Positions 1-10,454 of a DNA stretch of 64,000 bases are shown piece after piece (position 1 is the stretch's first letter; every line of letters starts with the position of its first letter). The stretch comes from Zea mays (Eukaryota > Streptophyta > Magnoliopsida > Poales > Poaceae). The stretch spans positions 6,324,850 to 6,388,849 of the forward strand of contig NC_050102.1 in NCBI RefSeq assembly GCF_902167145.1, written 5' to 3'. The notes below the pieces were generated by a model. The model ran no database searches. It saw only the letters and a program-made list of their open reading frames with translations, and was not told the DNA's origin. The position numbers were made by a program, and so were the translations under genes.

Positions 1-1287
1 CCAGCTGGTGTGATGTCGTGGCCGTCGGAGGAGCAATGGAGCCTGGCGGAGGGACAGCTGTCGGAGCGGTTGAGTCCTTGCTGATGTCCTCTTGCTTCCA
101 TAAGGGGGCTGAGAGCCACCGTCGTCACAGAGTATGCAGGGCGCCATCATTGTCTATCTAGCGGGGCCAGCCAGATGGGACGCCGGTCTTGTTCCCTGCG
201 GCCCGAGTCAGCTCGGGGTAGGGTGATGATGGCGCCTCCTGTTGACGTGGCTGGTCTGCGCCCTAGGTTGGGCGACGTGGAAGCTCCTCCGAAACCGAGG
301 TCGAGTCTGTCTTCCGTGGCCGAGGTCGGGTCCGAGCCCCAGGTTCGGGCGAGGCGGAGATCGCTGGCTGGTGCTGGGGCGGAGTCCGAGCCCTGGGGTC
401 GGGCGGAGCGGAGTTCGTCGTCTTCTGGGGCCGAGCCCAAGTACGAGCCCTGGGTCGGGCGAGGCGGAGATCGTCGTCTTCTGGGGCCGAGCCCAAGTCC
501 GAGCCCTGGGTCGGGCGAGGCGGAGATCGTCGTCTTCTGGGACTTAGCCCGAGTCCGAGCCCTGGGTCGGGCGGAGTTCGCCGTCTTCCGGGACTTAGCC
601 CGAGTCCGAGCCCTGGGTCGGGCGGAGTTCGCCGTCTTCCGGGACTTAGCCCGAGTCCGAGCCCTGGGTCGGGCGGAGTTCGCCGTCTTCTGGGACTTAG
701 CCCGAGTCCGAGCCCTGGGTCGGGCGGAGTTCGCCGTCTTCCGGGACTTAGCCCGAGTCCGAGCCCTGGGTCGGGCGGAGCGGAGCTTCCTATGGAGCCT
801 TCGACAGGGCCTGACTGCCCGTCAGTCTCACTCTGTCAAGTGGCACCGCAGTCGGAGTGGCGCAGGCGGCGCTGTCCTTCTGTCAGGCCGGTTAGTGGAG
901 CGGCGAAGTGACGGCGGTCACTTCGGCTCTGCCGGCTGGGGGGCGTGCGTCAGGATAAAGGTGTTAGGCCACCTTTGCATTAAATGCTCCTGCGATTTGG
1001 TCGGTTGGTGCGGCGATTTTGGTCAGGGTTGCTTCTTGGCGAAGGCAGGGCCTTGGGCGAGCCGGAAACACGTTCGCCGCTGAAGGGGGGCCTCGGGCGA
1101 GACGGAAATCCTCCGGGGTCGGCTGCCCTTGTCCGAGGCCAGGCTCGGGCGAGGCGTGATCGAGTCCCTCGAATGGACTGATCCCTGACTTATTCGCACC
1201 CATCAGGCCTTTGCAGCTTTGTGCTGATGGGGGTTACCAGCTGAGAATTAGGAGCCTTGAGGGTACCCCTAATTATGGTCCCCGACA
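1..1287 (-). mobile_element. Huck-like Gypsy 5' LTR, minus orientation, cut by window edge
   Basis: This is the reverse complement of the first ~1.29 kb of the same LTR family seen at 20887-22625 and 42565-44192. The outer end reads TGTCGGGGACC on the minus strand starting at 1287. Because that end faces right, it is the 5' LTR (or a solo LTR) of a minus-oriented element whose body lies left of the window. The five bases CTTAG after it are the presumed target-site duplication; the partner copy is not visible. Frames open across it are by-products of high GC and tandem repeats, not genes. Confidence 0.85.
541..795 (-). repeat. 51-bp tandem repeat inside Huck-like LTR, ~5 units
   Basis: Units begin with GACTTAGCCCGAG at 541, 592, 643, 694 and 745, an exact 51-bp spacing. 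More degenerate units precede them from about 360. This is the same minisatellite as the 57-bp array in the LTRs at 21410 and 43088, but each unit lacks six bases (GCGGAG next to the GGGCGGAG motif), so this copy belongs to a different subfamily. Confidence 0.85.
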
Positions 1288-2174
1288 CTTAGCAACAAGA
1301 AAAGGTTAGGATAAAGGATCAGGCACAAGTGTGGAGAAGCTCCCAAGAGACTAATACTTTCAAGAGAGGAAGTACACCACATCCGGGCAAAGGTACAAAG
1401 GAAGTATTGATCTTTTGCGTATATGTACCTTAACTTTCCTCCAAATGCTTGTGGTGCATTTGTTGAATGAGTAAGGGGGTGTATTGTTAGTGTGTGTTTA
1501 CCTACTCAATACCCTGCTGTCCCTTGACATCATTCTATGTTCTTGCTTGAATATGGTTTTGGTGTTTGATGTCAAAGGGGGAGAATTTGTGCATTAAAGC
1601 CTATCTCAACCTGAGAGGAAAGCTTATCCTAAGGGGTGATGTGTTAGTTTGACCTTTGCTAGTGTGTTATTCATATACTTCTTGCAGTATTATATGTGTT
1701 GCATCATATGGACTAGTGCTTCCACTGTTATGAATTAATTGGCATCTATTGTGTTCATTCTGAAATAGATAGTCATGTGGATAATGGTGCATGTGGTTAA
1801 TGGTGCTTTAAGATTGTTTTTAAATTAGTATCTTAGTTTAAATTGGTATCTTAATGGTGAATAGTGGTAGGTTGATATTCCTGTGATATATCCACTAAAT
1901 TGAATGGTGTTTAACTCTGATTATGTGCATTGGGCGTTATAGCATCATGGTTTGATTCTTGACACAATGCATCCCAAAAAGTGCTAAGGTGTAGAAGTGT
2001 TTCGAATTGCCTAAGTATGTGCAAATTGGCGTCTGAGGCCAAAATTATGTTTTTGAAGTAAGCACATGTTTAGGGGGAGCATTCTATAAACTTAGAATTC
2101 AAAATTTGTGCTTCAAATCTTATTCTTATGTAAGCTTTAATTGTGTTGCCATCAATCACCAAAAAGGGGGAGAT
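1288..2174 (+). mobile_element. 3' internal remnant of SIRE-like Copia element D
   Basis: AT-rich non-coding sequence with several AAAGGGGGAGAA tracts, ending in the polypurine tract AAAAAGGGGGAGAT at 2161-2174 directly before an LTR start. It matches the end of element C's internal region near 53017-53130 in layout and wording, including a GGGGGAGAA tract followed by TTGTGCATTAAAGC. No coding frame is visible. The left end is cut by the minus-strand Huck-like LTR insertion. Confidence 0.6.
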
Positions 2175-2930
2175 TGAAAGCTCTCTTATGAGTTTTGGTG
2201 TTTGGATGACAACTCAATTAAAGGACTAACAAGTGTACTAAGTGTTGAACAGGTGCTTAAGGTAAAGCTAACAGGGTTCAACACAAGTGAACAAATGTGA
2301 TGGTCCAAGAACTGGATTATGGATACATGATGGACATCACAAGAAAGATAGACATTGCATAAAGTGAGACTCAGGTGCGTAGCTCGGAGACAACTGATCA
2401 AGCCAAGGATGGAGGCAAGAAGAGCTTCGAGGTACCAAGTGCATGGGAGAAGGTCAAAGAGGCTGAGGAACCCAAAGCCAAGGGTGAAGAAGAAGACTTG
2501 CAAAAGTCAAGGGTGATCGAGTTGAGAAGAGCTATGGCACATCAAGGATCACCACATAAGGACGTGACTTACAACCAATGGGGAAACATCTATAGTTATG
2601 TGGTGTAAGTCATAAGGCTCAAGACCAAGCTCTAAGAAGGAGATCAAGGTCACTAGAATGAGAACAAATGTCAAAAACAGAACTAGAAGCAGCCCAAAAG
2701 AGCTAAGTGCACTCTGACCTTTAGTTTGGGTTGTTCCTATGTTTGGAGATATTCTATGTGATCTTTGCAGGATGTTGGAGCTCAGAAATGTTAGTCTAGA
2801 TCAAGTTAAGCTGACTTGACAATTTAGGAGTCCAACATAAATCTTTAGCATGTCAAATGATAGAGAGGTGAAAATCCAAGAGAAGGTATGTTTCTAGACT
2901 TAGTACATTGGTTTATGTGTACTAACATAC
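2175..2930 (+). mobile_element. Left part of element D 3' LTR
   Basis: Begins TGAAAGCTCTC right after a polypurine tract. Its first ~80 bases are similar to the element C LTR (TGAGTTTTGGTG..., AAGTGTTGAACAGG), so it belongs to the same group. It ends abruptly at about 2930, where chromovirus polyprotein sequence starts. The probable continuation is 7268-8291; together these give about 1.78 kb, close to the 2.0 kb of the C LTR. Joining the two pieces is inference. Confidence 0.6.
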
Positions 2931-3524
2931 AGGACTCCTCTATTTTTGGATTAGACTGGGGAAAGACAGTTCTTTGGACCTGAACTGATTCAAGAGGAAG
3001 AATAACAAGTCCGTTTAATTCGGGAGAATTTGAGGGTAGCTCAAACTAGGCAAAAGAGCTACGCTGATAATAGAAGAAGACCACTGGAATTTGAGGAAGG
3101 TGATCATGTGTACCTCAAGGTGTCACCACTTCGTGGAATGAGGAGATTTAAAGTTAAGGGCAAATTGTCCCCTTGCTTTATTGGACCATTCTGAGTTTTT
3201 AGGCGAGTTGGGAAGATGGCATACCAACTCGAGCTACCTGCTAGTCTATCTGATGTGCATGATGTATTTCATGTGTCTCAACTAAAGAAGTGCCTCCGTG
3301 TCCCTAAGGAACAGTTACCAATGGAAGAGCTCAGTGTTCAGGGAGATTTGACTTATACGAAATACCCTATCAAGATTTTGGATACATTGACTCGAGTTAC
3401 AAGGAATAAGGTTATAAAGATGTGCAAAGTGCAATGGAGTCACCATGGCGAAGATGAAGCAACATGGGAAAGAGAAGAAGAGCTTCGTATAGATTTTCCC
3501 CATCTTTTCCCTAGACCTTCTTAA
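2931..3524 (+). pseudogene. Chromovirus (Tekay-type) polyprotein C-terminus with chromodomain, broken
   Basis: In one frame the sequence reads the end of a Gypsy integrase (FFGPELIQE, RQKSYAD, HVYLKVSP, GKLSP, YQLELP, FHVSQLKKCL). A chromodomain-like segment follows (VQWSHHGEDEATWEREEEL), ending in a normal stop at 3522. This order is typical of the Tekay/Del chromovirus lineage, where the chromodomain guides integration to heterochromatin. There are three in-frame stops, near 2949, 3006 and 3193, and everything upstream of the integrase tail is absent. It is therefore a dead, 5'-truncated copy. The downstream polypurine tract and LTR are in the expected places. Confidence 0.85.
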
Positions 3525-3548
3525 ATCTCGAGGACGAGATTATTTTTA

Positions 3549-3562
3549 AGGGGGGTAGGATT
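3549..3562 (+). other. Polypurine tract of Tekay-like element
   Basis: AAGGGGGGTAGGAT lies directly before the LTR start TGTAATACCC, the expected plus-strand priming site. Confidence 0.7.
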
Positions 3563-6500
3563 TGTAATACCCAAATGTGTAAACAATGAAAAATAGAGTT
3601 GATCTCAATATTTGGTGACCATTACTTATCATCACATGAGACTAGTCATAACTAAAAGTGAATAAGTCTTTACTAAAACACACAAAAAAATCATGCATCA
3701 TATTGGAGTTTTGTTTGTGCATTGAATAATAATAACAATAACACTAATAAAAATATAATGATGAAAATAATGAGTTGAAGATTAGGATTAAACCTAAATG
3801 TGAATTTGGAATTTAAAATGGAAAAGAAGAGAGAAATACTATAAAGTACAAAATGAATTTATAAACAATAGACTCATCCCATAATGGAGTGTCCAAATCA
3901 TACATTCAAATCTAAGTATAAAATTCATTACAAAATCTGAATTAAAAAAATGAGACTCAAAAATAAAAGGAAAATAGAATAAAGAAAAAGAAAAGACAGG
4001 TGGATAACTTCCTGGGGCGGGAACACCATTTTTGGCCCATTCTGCCATTTGTGTGCACAGCCCAGGCTGTTGCGTCGACAACAGGGCCCCACTCGACAGC
4101 CGCACGCTGCGCACGCTCTGTGCTCTCGCCACTGTCACACGGGTCCCACACGTAAGGAATCCCTGTAGATCTTCCTCACCCCCATAACCGAAGGTCGCTT
4201 CCGCTGGGATCTCGCGTGCCTGACCGCTACCAACTCGGAGTTCACCCGTCGCCTTATAAGTCCGTTGCTCGCATCCTCCTTCGGCTAGAGACTAGGCTTA
4301 AACCACCACCGCATAACATCGACGAGATACGGGGGGAAAATCGACCTCGCCACGGGAGGGAGACCATGCCCTCTTCCCTCCACCATGGATTCCCGCCTGT
4401 GTGGCCAACTGGGCACTGGGGGATGGCTTTGGCGCTTCACCGGTCAACAGGGATCATGCCCAGGGCCCGTGGGATGATGCGAGTTTGTCTGGGAGGATGG
4501 ACCTCACCGCGGTCGACATTTCGTTGCAGTATCGGTGAGCGCCTTCACATCAGTTAATCACGTCCTCGATTATGTTTGACGCTAGATCTCATGCGGGGCT
4601 GGGCGCGCGACACTTATAGCGTGCCTCACCGGCGTGGGCCTCGGGTAGCACGCAGCGACGGTGCCGTACGCTGGAGTATCACTACCTCGCCCAAAACGCC
4701 ATTAGCGCACCAGTCGGGGGAAATCGAGGGCCGCCGCGGGCTGGGGGCGTTTGGCGGCGCGAAGCTTGTGGAAGGTTGTAACGTTCCTGGGGTCGGGGAA
4801 CGGGCGGTGTTCCCCTGTTGGGTCTTGGCCAGCGCCGGATTGCCTATCATGGTGGGGGAAGTAGTTTGGGCACGGACGGCCGTGCACAACGTCACAAGGT
4901 TGAAGAAGCCAGGGGGCCCTAGATTCTGTGATGGACGGCTAGGATTTGGTAGATGATATAGTTCGGTCAGATCCAATATCCGTCGTTGGATCCTGTGTGG
5001 ACAACCGCGATTAGTCCTGCGCATACCCCTTCGTGTCATTAAAACTGAGCCGTCAATTTTAGATCCAGTGGTCATGTATGTGTACCGGTTCGGGGATCTA
5101 ATCTCACGCGTCCACCCTTGATCGCACGGCCAGCGTTAATCGTACTCCTTTCGTCCAGGGGGGTTTGCATAAGAACCATTGCTTTTTTTGGGGCTAATCA
5201 ACCCGCAGTCCATCACTAGAAAACTCTAAGTCTCGGGAAACTTATAAATGAGCCCCTGTACTTACCAGAAATTGAGGCCCAGTCCAGAAACTCGAAAGAA
5301 CCAGAGAAAACAAATAGAAAATAAATTTTTTATATAAAAATAATTCCAGAACAGTGTTTAATCTCTAGAAAATTCATATTAGCTCCTTTTTAGTCCATTC
5401 AAGTTCCTATAATTTTGTAATATTATGGTTTATCATCTAGTGTCACTGTTTTGACATGAAAACAATAATAAAATTGATCTCCCAATTAATCTCATATCAA
5501 ATACATAAAATCTTCAGAAAATCATAACTCCTTCGTTCTAATTCCGAATTGACTCGTTCCAGTTGCGTTAGTCTCGTATAAATATTTACTATGCAATAAC
5601 TACATTTATTATGTCATATCTCATTCTTTTATAAATAGATCTTTATTTAACTTATGTTGGTTAGTCTTGTTAATCTACTCACCATTATAATCTACTAAAA
5701 TATGATCTAAGGCCAATTTATAATGTGGATTGAAGTGTAGATAGTTATTTAGAGAATAACCTCTCATATGATTTATATTAACCATTTATAATATAGTTTA
5801 ATATTTTAATCACACAGATCTTCTATAAAATCATAACTCCTTAACTATAACTCCGATTTTAGTGATTATCGTTCCCACGATCTCGTAGCGACGTGTAAAT
5901 TATTATTATTCAGCTTGTACTTATGTTTGGTGTGATGTTAATTTTATCTATACCATGTCTGTTTGTATTGCTACGACTGGCAGCGAGGTTACGAGTCACC
6001 TGAAGTTCATCCTGGTACCTAGAATCTCAAGTCCCAGGCAAGTTGTGCCCTTGATTCACTTTTGTTACCCAATAATGTTTTATATAATCATTTACCATGC
6101 ATAGGTTTAATTTTGATGGGACCCAATAGGTCACCCTAGATTGTTTATCTCATTACCTTGTTTACCCCTGAATCACATAGGTAGTTTTTGCTATTGCTTT
6201 ATATGGTTTTGGGATAATTACTTTATTATATCCATGTTCCACTTATTTTGTTATTCTATTCATGTACATGTCAAGATCATTATATTATTGTTAATTGGAA
6301 CATGAAGCTTAACTTGAGAAACACGTGCCACCACAAGGGAGGAATGGGACCCCTTGGCTAATTAATTAGGAAAGCTAGTGGAAGACTACCTTACCCGAAA
6401 GGGGCAAGGGCAGTAGAGGAGTTGCATGCAAGGAGGTTCTCGGGTTGATTTGCTGCGATGGCGGTCAGACAGGGGATTCTTGCAAGTGCTCTTCCCATAA

Positions 6501-7267
6501 ACTGTAGCGGGTTTTCGGAAGCTAGTGGAACTTTGTAAAGGCCTCGTAGTGGATCCCTAGCCATTCACCTTGGTAGTGTCTAAGGGCCTAGCTAACCCTG
6601 GCGACATGGGAAACACGACTTGTGGGTAAAGGGTACAACCTCTGCAAAGTGTAAAACTGGTATACTAGCCGAGCTCACGGTCATGAGCAGCTCAGGACTC
6701 TCTGATGATTAAATTATAGAACTTAAACTCAATTTGTCATTTGCATTGCATGGGTTATTATTAATTTTGTTCTATTACTTTATTTAAGGTTTGGTATTCA
6801 CTTACACTTAGTAACTGCTAATAAAATTTTGACCAACTTATAAAAGCAATGCTCAGCTTTAACCTCTATTATTGATCAGCCTTGCACTTCATGAACTCCC
6901 ACCTTTGGTGAGTTCATGTCACATTATTCCCCACAACTTGTTGAGCGATGAACATGTGTGAGCTCACTCTTGCTGTCTCACACCCCCACAGGTCAAGAAC
7001 AGGTACCACTGGATGAGGCGCATGATGGATGTTGCGCTGTGTTCGTGAGACGTCTAGGTCGTCGTCTCCCAGTTGACTTTCTAGCGCCAAGGATGGATTT
7101 TAGATCCTGTTATATTTACCTTTTATTTTGTAATACTTCCGCTATGTAACAAGTACTCTGATTATATTGTGACATTATCTCTATACACTCTGTTATTATA
7201 TATGTTGTCTTCTTTGGCGCATGTATGAGATGCACCCGACTTTATCCTTTAAAGCCCGGGTGTGACA
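3563..7267 (+). mobile_element. Tekay/Prem1-like 3' LTR, 3.7 kb
   Basis: Starts TGTAATACCC after the polypurine tract and ends CCGGGTGTGACA. It is closely similar to the interrupted LTR at 18234-20886/44193-44672, for example the stretch containing GAGAAACACGTGCCACC at about 6320 and 20410. At about 3.7 kb it is longer than the other copy (about 3.1 kb). Part of the excess is an internal duplication: a block with AAAATCATAACTCCTT occurs at about 5520 and again at about 5825, while the other LTR has it once. The open frames at 4216-5075 are GC-rich LTR sequence, not genes. The following ACTGG is a possible target-site duplication whose partner was lost. Confidence 0.8.
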
Positions 7268-8291
7268 ACTGGCCGCTCTCGGGACTCGACGGTGGCGTAC
7301 GACTATAATTCACCGGACTGTCCGGTGAGTCGTCCACGGCAAAGTCGTCACTCTCGGGAAAAGGTTCGGCGACGTACGGCTAAAATTCATCGAACTGTCC
7401 GGTGGTGCACCGAATTGTCCGATGAGCCAATGGTCGACTGCGCAATGGTCGACCAAGCAATTCGTGGGTGACGCGTGGCCCGCGCCAATGGTCGACAAGG
7501 GGCACCGGACTGTCCGGTGTGCACCGGACAGTGTCCGGTGCGCCAACTGCCATGAATCTGCAACGGTCGACTGCGCCAAAATAGGAAGGAGATCCGCACC
7601 GGACTGTCTACAGTGACTGTCCGGTGCGCCACCCGACAGAAGGCAATCTTGGCCTTCCTTGTTGGTCTCTAACGGCTCCTAGCTGCCTTGGGGCTATAAA
7701 AGGGACCCCTAGGCGCATGGAGGAGTCACCCAAGCACAGTCTAAGCATTCAAAGACTTCTAGTCCTCACTTTCACGCAATCGTTCATCGTTCTTGAGATT
7801 AGAGCACTTTACAATTTGTAAACTCCTTGCGCGTGTTTTGTGTGCTCATCTTCTCACTTGTGTGTGTTTGCTGTGTGGATTTAATTCTAGTGTGCGTTGC
7901 TCTTCCCAACCTTACTCCGTGCTTTCTTTGTGAACAATCTTGTAAGGGCGAGAGGCTCCAACTTGTGGAGATTCCTCGCAAACGGGAAGAAAACTATAAA
8001 GAAGAACACCATGGTATTCAAGTTGATCATTGGATCACTTGAAAGGGGTTGAGTGCAACCCTCGTCCATTGGGACGCCACAACGTGGAAGTAGGCAAGTG
8101 TTATACTTGGCCGAACCACATGATAAAACACTGTGTCTCTGTGTTGTCTTTTTCTGTGATTATTGTGATTCGCAAGAGCTCGCTCTATAGCCACTTAGTT
8201 TTATTGCACTAACATCTTTATAACCAAGCTTGTGGCTATTTAGTGTTGAATTTTACAGGATCACCTATTCACCCCCCTCTAGGTGCTCTCA
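7268..8291 (+). mobile_element. Right part of a SIRE-like LTR (probably element D 3' LTR)
   Basis: Carries the hallmarks of the Opie/Ji LTR group. There are CACCGGACTGTCCGGTG-type palindromes at about 7312-7330 and 7500-7530, a TATA box (CTATAAAAGG) at 7694-7703, and the conserved terminus TTCACCCCCCTCTAGG ending CTCTCA at 8291. No primer-binding site follows, so it is a 3' or solo LTR, which agrees with the polypurine tract at 2161. CCCGG at 8292-8296 may be its target-site duplication. The open frames here run through the palindromic repeats and are not genes. Confidence 0.65.
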
Positions 8292-8748
8292 CCCGGCACA
8301 GTCAGTAGGCCGGCATAAGGTGCCTGGGCTAGAGTTGTGGCCCGCGAGCGTCTGGCCTGTGTCGGGCCGCCGTTTGGCCATGTATAGGTGTGCAGCGGAT
8401 TAATTTGAAATAACTGTGAGAGGTTATTTGTAAAAAGATGACGCGGGACGACCGTTAAAACTGGTGCTTTAAGTATAGTATAGATTATTATACATATACA
8501 TATACGGCTATATACTTTCAACATCGTTTCTTTTCTATATATAATATTATATGTATAAGACTATGGCCAGCAGATCGTATATATGACCATATATATTGTT
8601 TTGTATTGTAAACTGCATTGTTTACATTTTAAAGTTTGATAAAATAGGGTGAGATAGCACTCAGCAAGAGGGGGTAACTTAAATCCTCTTAACCATAAGA
8701 CTATCTTCATCAGTCTCCCTATTTCACGTCCTCTTGCTGAGTCTCCTC
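8292..8748. other. Intergenic sequence with interleaved inverted repeats
   Basis: No coding frame is convincing. Two inverted-repeat pairs are visible: AATAGGG (~8643) with CCCTATT (~8718), and ACTCAGCAAGAGG (8658-8670) with CCTCTTGCTGAGT (8730-8742), 13 of 13 bases. The order left1-left2-right1-right2 is interleaved rather than nested. It may be the remnant of a small TIR element. Confidence 0.4.
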
Positions 8749-9303
8749 TGTTAGAATCTTTGGAGCTTAGGATCCATTCCTAAGTCTCTAGAATACCAAT
8801 TTGTGTCTAAAATACCTCGATAAAGAGTAGATCTATTCTACTGAGGGGTACAGGTATACATATCATCGTTGTTGTTCCTAGCCATCATTGCGGCAGCGTC
8901 TTGCAGCAAAGACCTGCCTCCTCGTCTTTCTCGATCTCCCTGTGAGTGTCGAGGAGATTGGTTCCCGTTGTTAATCGGCGGTGGATCAGCTCATCCAATG
9001 TTTCCTGCAGGGGAACCTCAGATTCCGATGGGATGATGGAGATCTGAGACATAATCACAGCGATTCCAGTCACTCCGAACGCCTAGGGGATCAGTTTCTC
9101 TCAAGATATCGATTAGGGTTTTATGGTCGAGCAATTAGCGTTGGCTAAACTTGTCGGCCTCTTAATCTATTTATATGATGTCGTGTGATCGGGGGCTACA
9201 ACTAATGGTTAGGATAAGCCTCGATCAGGGTGTGGTTAGACGGTTAGGATTAACCCTATCTTAGTTACTGTTAACCGGCTAGTGTAGAGGACACGTTCTA
9301 ACA
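8749..9303 (-). mobile_element. Probable solo LTR, ~555 bp
   Basis: The segment starts TGTTAGAA and ends TTCTAACA, an 8-bp perfect inverted repeat of the TG...CA kind found at LTR ends. Flanking pentamers TCCTC (8744-8748) and TCTTC (9304-9308) match at four of five positions, like an aged target-site duplication. A TATA-like TATAAATA on the minus strand near 9168-9175 sets the orientation. A short minus-strand frame (9073-8885, 62 codons from ATG) lies downstream of it and is probably non-functional. A MITE with the same ends is the main alternative. Confidence 0.45.
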
Positions 9304-9419
9304 TCTTCTCCTTGTGTATTACTAGGGTCTTAAGAAGGAGTATTGGTAGTCGCTGGCATAGAACCGTTAGGATATATGGGTGCTATGCAATTAGCCCTTA
9401 CAGATATCTTAAAAGACTA

Positions 9420-9499
9420 CTCCCTCCGTTTCTTTTTATTTGTCGCTGGATAGTGCAATTTTACACTATTCAGCGACAAATAAAAAGAAACGGAGGGAG
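9420..9499. mobile_element. Stowaway-type MITE, 80 bp, near-perfect palindrome
   Basis: Begins CTCCCTCCGTTTC and ends GAAACGGAGGGAG, flanked by TA on both sides (9418-9419, 9500-9501). These are the terminal inverted repeat and target-site duplication of Stowaway (Tc1/mariner-type) MITEs. The two 36-base arms differ at one position, which would be a G-U pair in RNA, around an 8-base centre. It lies about 950 bp upstream of the oxidoreductase start. Confidence 0.92.
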
Positions 9500-9501
9500 T
9501 A

Positions 9502-10454
9502 TACATTAAATGAGATTATACTTGCCCGTCGATCTTGGTTCATTCACTCGACGGACAATACGAACGTGCTTCAAAATCATTCACTACTCGCTGATGTGGT
9601 GAGAGAGTCGCGCAGGGGCGGGGGTTTAACTAGTCGTCGACACGCTTCCCCGTTAACCTCCTCCTCCGACACGTACGTACCACCGGGCGGTTTGACTCCA
9701 TAATTAACAATGTGTGGAGCACGCAGTCAGCCTGCGGGCAGGAGTGGCACACCTCACCTTTTACACTGGGGGGTCGCACTCGCACGCCGTCTTCGTTCGG
9801 CTCTCCGGCCAGCGGCGACGGCGATGGATGCATGACGGCGACGGGGACGATGCCGACGACCGGCCACCGCAGCGCAGCGCATAGACCAGTCCACCACCGT
9901 GTCGCGTCGCACGGATCGATCCTCCCTTTTCCTTTGCAATAATTCTAAAAGCGAAGCGGAGAGACGTCGTCATTAGTTACGTAACGCGGTGCTTATTTTC
10001 ATTGATTAACTAATCATCGGCGGCAAGGCGTGCAACACGTGATTAGGCGCTTTACGATTGCACGGACATGAAGTATATTACGCAATGTCTGTATCGTGGC
10101 GTGAGAGAAGGTGAGACCGTGAGAGTAAATATACAGTATGTCTTTTCAAGTGAAAAATTAAAGAAAAATGAGAATAGATAAAATTAGACTATAATACGTA
10201 CTGATGAAACAAAATGTTTAAATACTATTTTAAAGAAATCTAGACAGTGAGTGAATAATTTTTTTTAAGAAGAAGCCAAAAAGCTAGCAACAACACATCG
10301 CGTGAGTTTCATTTGTCGTATTCCTCTGTGACATTCTATCAAACAGCGTGCACAATCACAACTCTTCCTCTGCATCCACACACACTTGAGCCCCACCCGT
10401 GCCGCCGCCCCGCATCCCTTAGCGCTGCCGCTGCCGCTGCCGCTGCCGCCGCCC
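9502..10454 (+). promoter_or_regulatory. Upstream region of the oxidoreductase gene
   Basis: Non-repetitive as far as can be judged by eye. AT-rich stretches such as AAATATACAG (~10126) and TTTAAATACT (~10218) could serve as TATA elements, but no start site can be fixed. The last 25 bases before the ATG are a GCTGCC/GCC triplet-type repeat in the presumed 5' UTR. No other gene is seen. Confidence 0.4.

Noticed and set aside
175..1083. 302-codon open frame on the plus strand
   Set aside because: It runs through the 51-bp LTR minisatellite of a minus-oriented Huck-like LTR; the frame is a by-product of a repeat period divisible by three and high GC.
4216..5075. Overlapping 113-149 codon frames on both strands
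   Set aside because: They lie wholly inside the Tekay-like LTR, have no domain, and are not preserved in the second LTR copy at 18234.
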